From Planctomycetota bacterium (GTDB lineage: Bacteria > Planctomycetota > SBBH01 > JAHFOU01): 6,798 bases of DNA. Shown piece by piece: positions 5,549 to 6,798 of the stretch. The notes beneath the pieces were generated by a model. It did not search any database and was not told where the DNA came from. It worked only from the letters and a program-made list of their open reading frames with translations. Every line of letters starts with the position of its first letter. Positions within the stretch are counted from its first letter, which is position 1. The stretch spans positions 1-6,798 of the forward strand of contig JAHFOU010000126.1 of assembly GCA_023261525.1 (NCBI GenBank), written 5' to 3'. The translations under genes were made by a program, and so were the position numbers.

Positions 5549-5829
5549 GCGCCTCCCGCCGCCAGGTGGCTGTGGCCCTGGGCTATGACGAGGCCGGCCC
5601 GGGCGTCCCCCAGGTCCTGGCCAAGGGCTTTGGCTTCAAGGCCGAGGACATCCTCCGCCTGGCCGAGGCCCACGGGGTCCCGGTGCGCCGGGACGGCGAC
5701 CTGGCCCAGACCCTCTCGGCCCTGGATGCGGGGGCCCTGATCCCGCCCGAGCTCTACGCGGCGGTGGCCGAGGTGCTGGCGTTCCTGTACCGCATGAACC
5801 AGCTCGCATCCCAGAGGAGGAAGCCATGA
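5545..5829 (+). CDS. FlhB C-terminal-domain paralogue (FlhX/YlqH-like, EscU/YscU/HrcU family)
   Basis: A 94-residue cytoplasmic protein matching only the C-terminal export-switch domain of FlhB. It shows RQVAVALGYDEAGPGVPQVLAKG, then a helix with AEDILRLAEAHGVPVRRDGDLAQTL, then IPPELYAAVAEVLAFLYRMN, the hallmark end of FlhB_C. There are no transmembrane segments, and the autocleavage motif NPTH is replaced by the N-terminal MSASRRQ. It thus resembles the part left after FlhB self-cleavage. Bacterial FlhX can partly replace that fragment in switching substrate specificity and pairs with FliK. GTG 5545 overlaps the FliK-like stop codon (GTGA), and its own TGA overlaps the exonuclease start (ATGA). 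Confidence 0.9.
   Translation: MSASRRQVAVALGYDEAGPGVPQVLAKGFGFKAEDILRLAEAHGVPVRRDGDLAQTLSALDAGALIPPELYAAVAEVLAFLYRMNQLASQRRKP
5815..5820 (+). promoter_or_regulatory. Shine-Dalgarno site of the exonuclease gene, inside the flhX-like gene
   Basis: AGGAGG ends 5 nt before ATG 5826, inside the last codons of the upstream gene. It settles the exonuclease start and allows initiation independent of pure coupling. Confidence 0.85.
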
Positions 5830-6641
5830 GCGTGCGCTATCTGGTCCTCGACATTGAGACGGTGCCCCAGGCCGACCTGGTCTCCAAGGTCCGCTACGCG
5901 GGGGAGGGGCTGGACCCGGCCGAGGCCCTGACGCGCTACCGGGCGGAGCTGATGGCGGAGAACGGCAAGGATTTCGCGCCTTGGACCTACCACGTGCCGG
6001 TGGCGGCGGCGGTGGCCAAGGTGGGGCCGGACTTCCGTCTGCAGGAGATGGGCTCCCTGGACGAGCCGGAGTTCCGCCCCTTCGCCATCGCCGAGAAGTT
6101 CTGGAAGGGGATGGAGGGGGCGTACCGGGAGTCCACCCTGGTGACCTTCAACGGCCGCTCCTTCGACCTGCCGGTGCTGGAGATGGCGGCCTTCCGCTAC
6201 GGGATCCCGGCGCCGGGCTGGTTCGCGTCGGAGGGTCCGAGCTACAAGCATCCCCGCAACCGCTACAACCAGGCCGCCCACCTGGACCTGATGGACGTGG
6301 TGACGAACTACTCGGCCGCGCGCGGCTTCGCGGGAGGGCTGAGCCTGCTTGCGAACGTGATCGGGAAGCCGGGGAAGATGGACGTGCGGGGGGACATGGT
6401 GCTGGACCTGCACCAGGCGGGGAAGGCCCAGGAGATCAGCGACTACTGCCGTTGCGACGTGCTGGACACCTATTTCGTGTTCCTGAGGACGCTGGTGATG
6501 ACGGGGGAGCTGTCCCTGAAGGACGAGCAGGCCCGGGTGGCGGAGGCGAAGCAGTGGCTCCAGGAGCGCCGGGAGTCCTGCCGGGCCTATGGCCTCTACC
6601 TGGACCGCTGGGGGGACTGGGCGGATCCGAGGAAGGTATAA
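5826..6641 (+). CDS. Predicted 3'-5' exonuclease related to PolB exonuclease domain (DnaQ-like/RNase H fold)
   Basis: A 271-residue soluble protein with all three exonuclease motifs. ExoI is LVLDIETVP with D9 and E11. ExoII is VTFNGRSFDLPVLE with D114. ExoIII is SDYCRCDVLDTYFVFLR with Tyr207 and D211 in the YxxxD form. The region 138-160 (PSYKHPRNRYNQAAHLDLMDVV, split by family-typical HLDLMD, D154) and LSLLANVIGKPGK follow the PolB-like pattern of the DNA_pol_B_exo2 family, which lacks a polymerase domain. Two-metal hydrolysis of DNA or RNA 3' ends is the expected chemistry; the physiological substrate is unknown. The gene closes the overlapping run from larC. Its stop codon lies within a TATAAT box serving the next gene. 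Confidence 0.9.
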   Translation: MSVRYLVLDIETVPQADLVSKVRYAGEGLDPAEALTRYRAELMAENGKDFAPWTYHVPVAAAVAKVGPDFRLQEMGSLDEPEFRPFAIAEKFWKGMEGAYRESTLVTFNGRSFDLPVLEMAAFRYGIPAPGWFASEGPSYKHPRNRYNQAAHLDLMDVVTNYSAARGFAGGLSLLANVIGKPGKMDVRGDMVLDLHQAGKAQEISDYCRCDVLDTYFVFLRTLVMTGELSLKDEQARVAEAKQWLQERRESCRAYGLYLDRWGDWADPRKV

Positions 6642-6642
6642 T
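6637..6642 (+). promoter_or_regulatory. Consensus -10 box overlapping the exonuclease stop codon
   Basis: A perfect TATAAT, rare in such GC-rich DNA, lies 9 nt before the ATG at 6652. The only -35 candidate, GGGACT at 6613-6618 (18-nt spacer), matches three of six positions. The expected start of transcription is about 6648-6649, leaving only about 3 nt of leader. There is no Shine-Dalgarno between box and ATG (GGCTTCCGC). Confidence 0.5.
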
Positions 6643-6651
6643 GGCTTCCGC

Positions 6652-6798
6652 ATGACCCGTCCCCGCCGTTGCGGCCTCGTTCTCTTGGTCGTCGTCGGCG
6701 TGCTGGGCGTGCTGGTGATCCTGTCCGTGGCCTTCGTGACGATGGCACGGCTGGAGCGGCGGGCTTCCGAGCAGAGGCGGAATGCGACTCAGGCCCTG
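6652..6798 (+). CDS. PilX/GspK-like pseudopilin-type membrane protein, N-terminal part (3' end outside window)
   Basis: The first 49 residues are visible. A short basic start (MTRPRRCG) leads into one hydrophobic helix (LVLLVVVGVLGVLVILSVAFVTMA), then a polar amphipathic helix (RLERRASEQRRNATQAL). This resembles the N terminus of PilX/GspK minor pseudopilins, where the helix spans the inner membrane and packs in the pseudopilus core. The prepilin cleavage signature is not clean: the residue before the hydrophobic run is Gly8, but a Glu at +5 is not found. A plain signal-anchor protein is the alternative. ATG 6652 is 10 nt after the exonuclease gene, and the ATG at 6641 is out of frame and stops after four codons. 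Confidence 0.6.
   Translation, partial: MTRPRRCGLVLLVVVGVLGVLVILSVAFVTMARLERRASEQRRNATQAL

Noticed and set aside
5754..6653. 299-codon minus-strand frame opposite the exonuclease
   Set aside because: The exonuclease on the plus strand has all three catalytic motifs and a strong SD; the antisense product is His/Arg/Leu-rich with no family pattern.
1..6798. CRISPR array, tRNA/rRNA, insertion sequence or attachment site
   Set aside because: No regularly spaced repeats, no cloverleaf or rRNA-like stretch, and no transposase or terminal inverted repeats were seen on either strand.

Overview
The window is GC-rich, gene-dense bacterial chromosome. No mobile element, tRNA, rRNA or CRISPR array is visible, and no stretch over 300 bases lacks a gene. 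The gene mix (microcompartment shell protein, LarC-type protein, flagellar FliK/FlhX pair, COX24-like ribosomal protein, PolB-like exonuclease, very high GC) would fit an acidobacterium of the Geothrix/Holophaga kind. This is inference from gene content and a moderate-confidence guess. Deltaproteobacteria-like lineages are not excluded.

Left part (1-1200, + strand): the tail of a bacterial microcompartment (BMC) shell protein runs in from outside the window. It is followed by a two-gene overlapping unit: an unknown 89-residue protein and a minimal-nucleotidyltransferase-fold protein of the DUF6036/AbiEii type, an arrangement like a toxin-antitoxin pair.

Middle part (1160-2854, - strand): a PLP cysteine desulfurase, thioredoxin (trxA) and a 34-residue COX24/mS38-like (bS22-type) ribosomal protein lie head to tail with gaps of about 30 nt. 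They end in a strong hairpin plus U-tract terminator that abuts the stop codon of the convergent nucleotidyltransferase gene.

Right part (2925-6798, + strand): divergent from the desulfurase is a tightly overlapping run of five genes. They are a short, divergent LarC-like protein, a membrane-anchored coiled-coil protein with a C-terminal helix-turn-helix (SwrB/DUF2802/DUF6115-like), a FliK-like hook-length protein, an FlhB C-terminal-domain paralogue (FlhX/YlqH-like) and a predicted PolB-like 3'-5' exonuclease. FliK-like followed by FlhX-like recalls ylqG-ylqH of Bacillus, so the core is flagellar. After it begins a protein with a type IV pilin/pseudopilin-like (PilX/GspK) N terminus.

The main pattern not explained by gene calls is promoter placement. 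Four apparent first-of-operon genes carry a -10-like hexamer (TACAAT twice, TAGACT, TATAAT) only 7-9 nt before the start codon and have no clear Shine-Dalgarno site, as expected for leaderless or nearly leaderless mRNAs. By contrast trxA, the COX24-like gene and the exonuclease have clear Shine-Dalgarno sites. A 16-bp palindrome lies between the divergent desulfurase and larC promoters and could be a shared operator.
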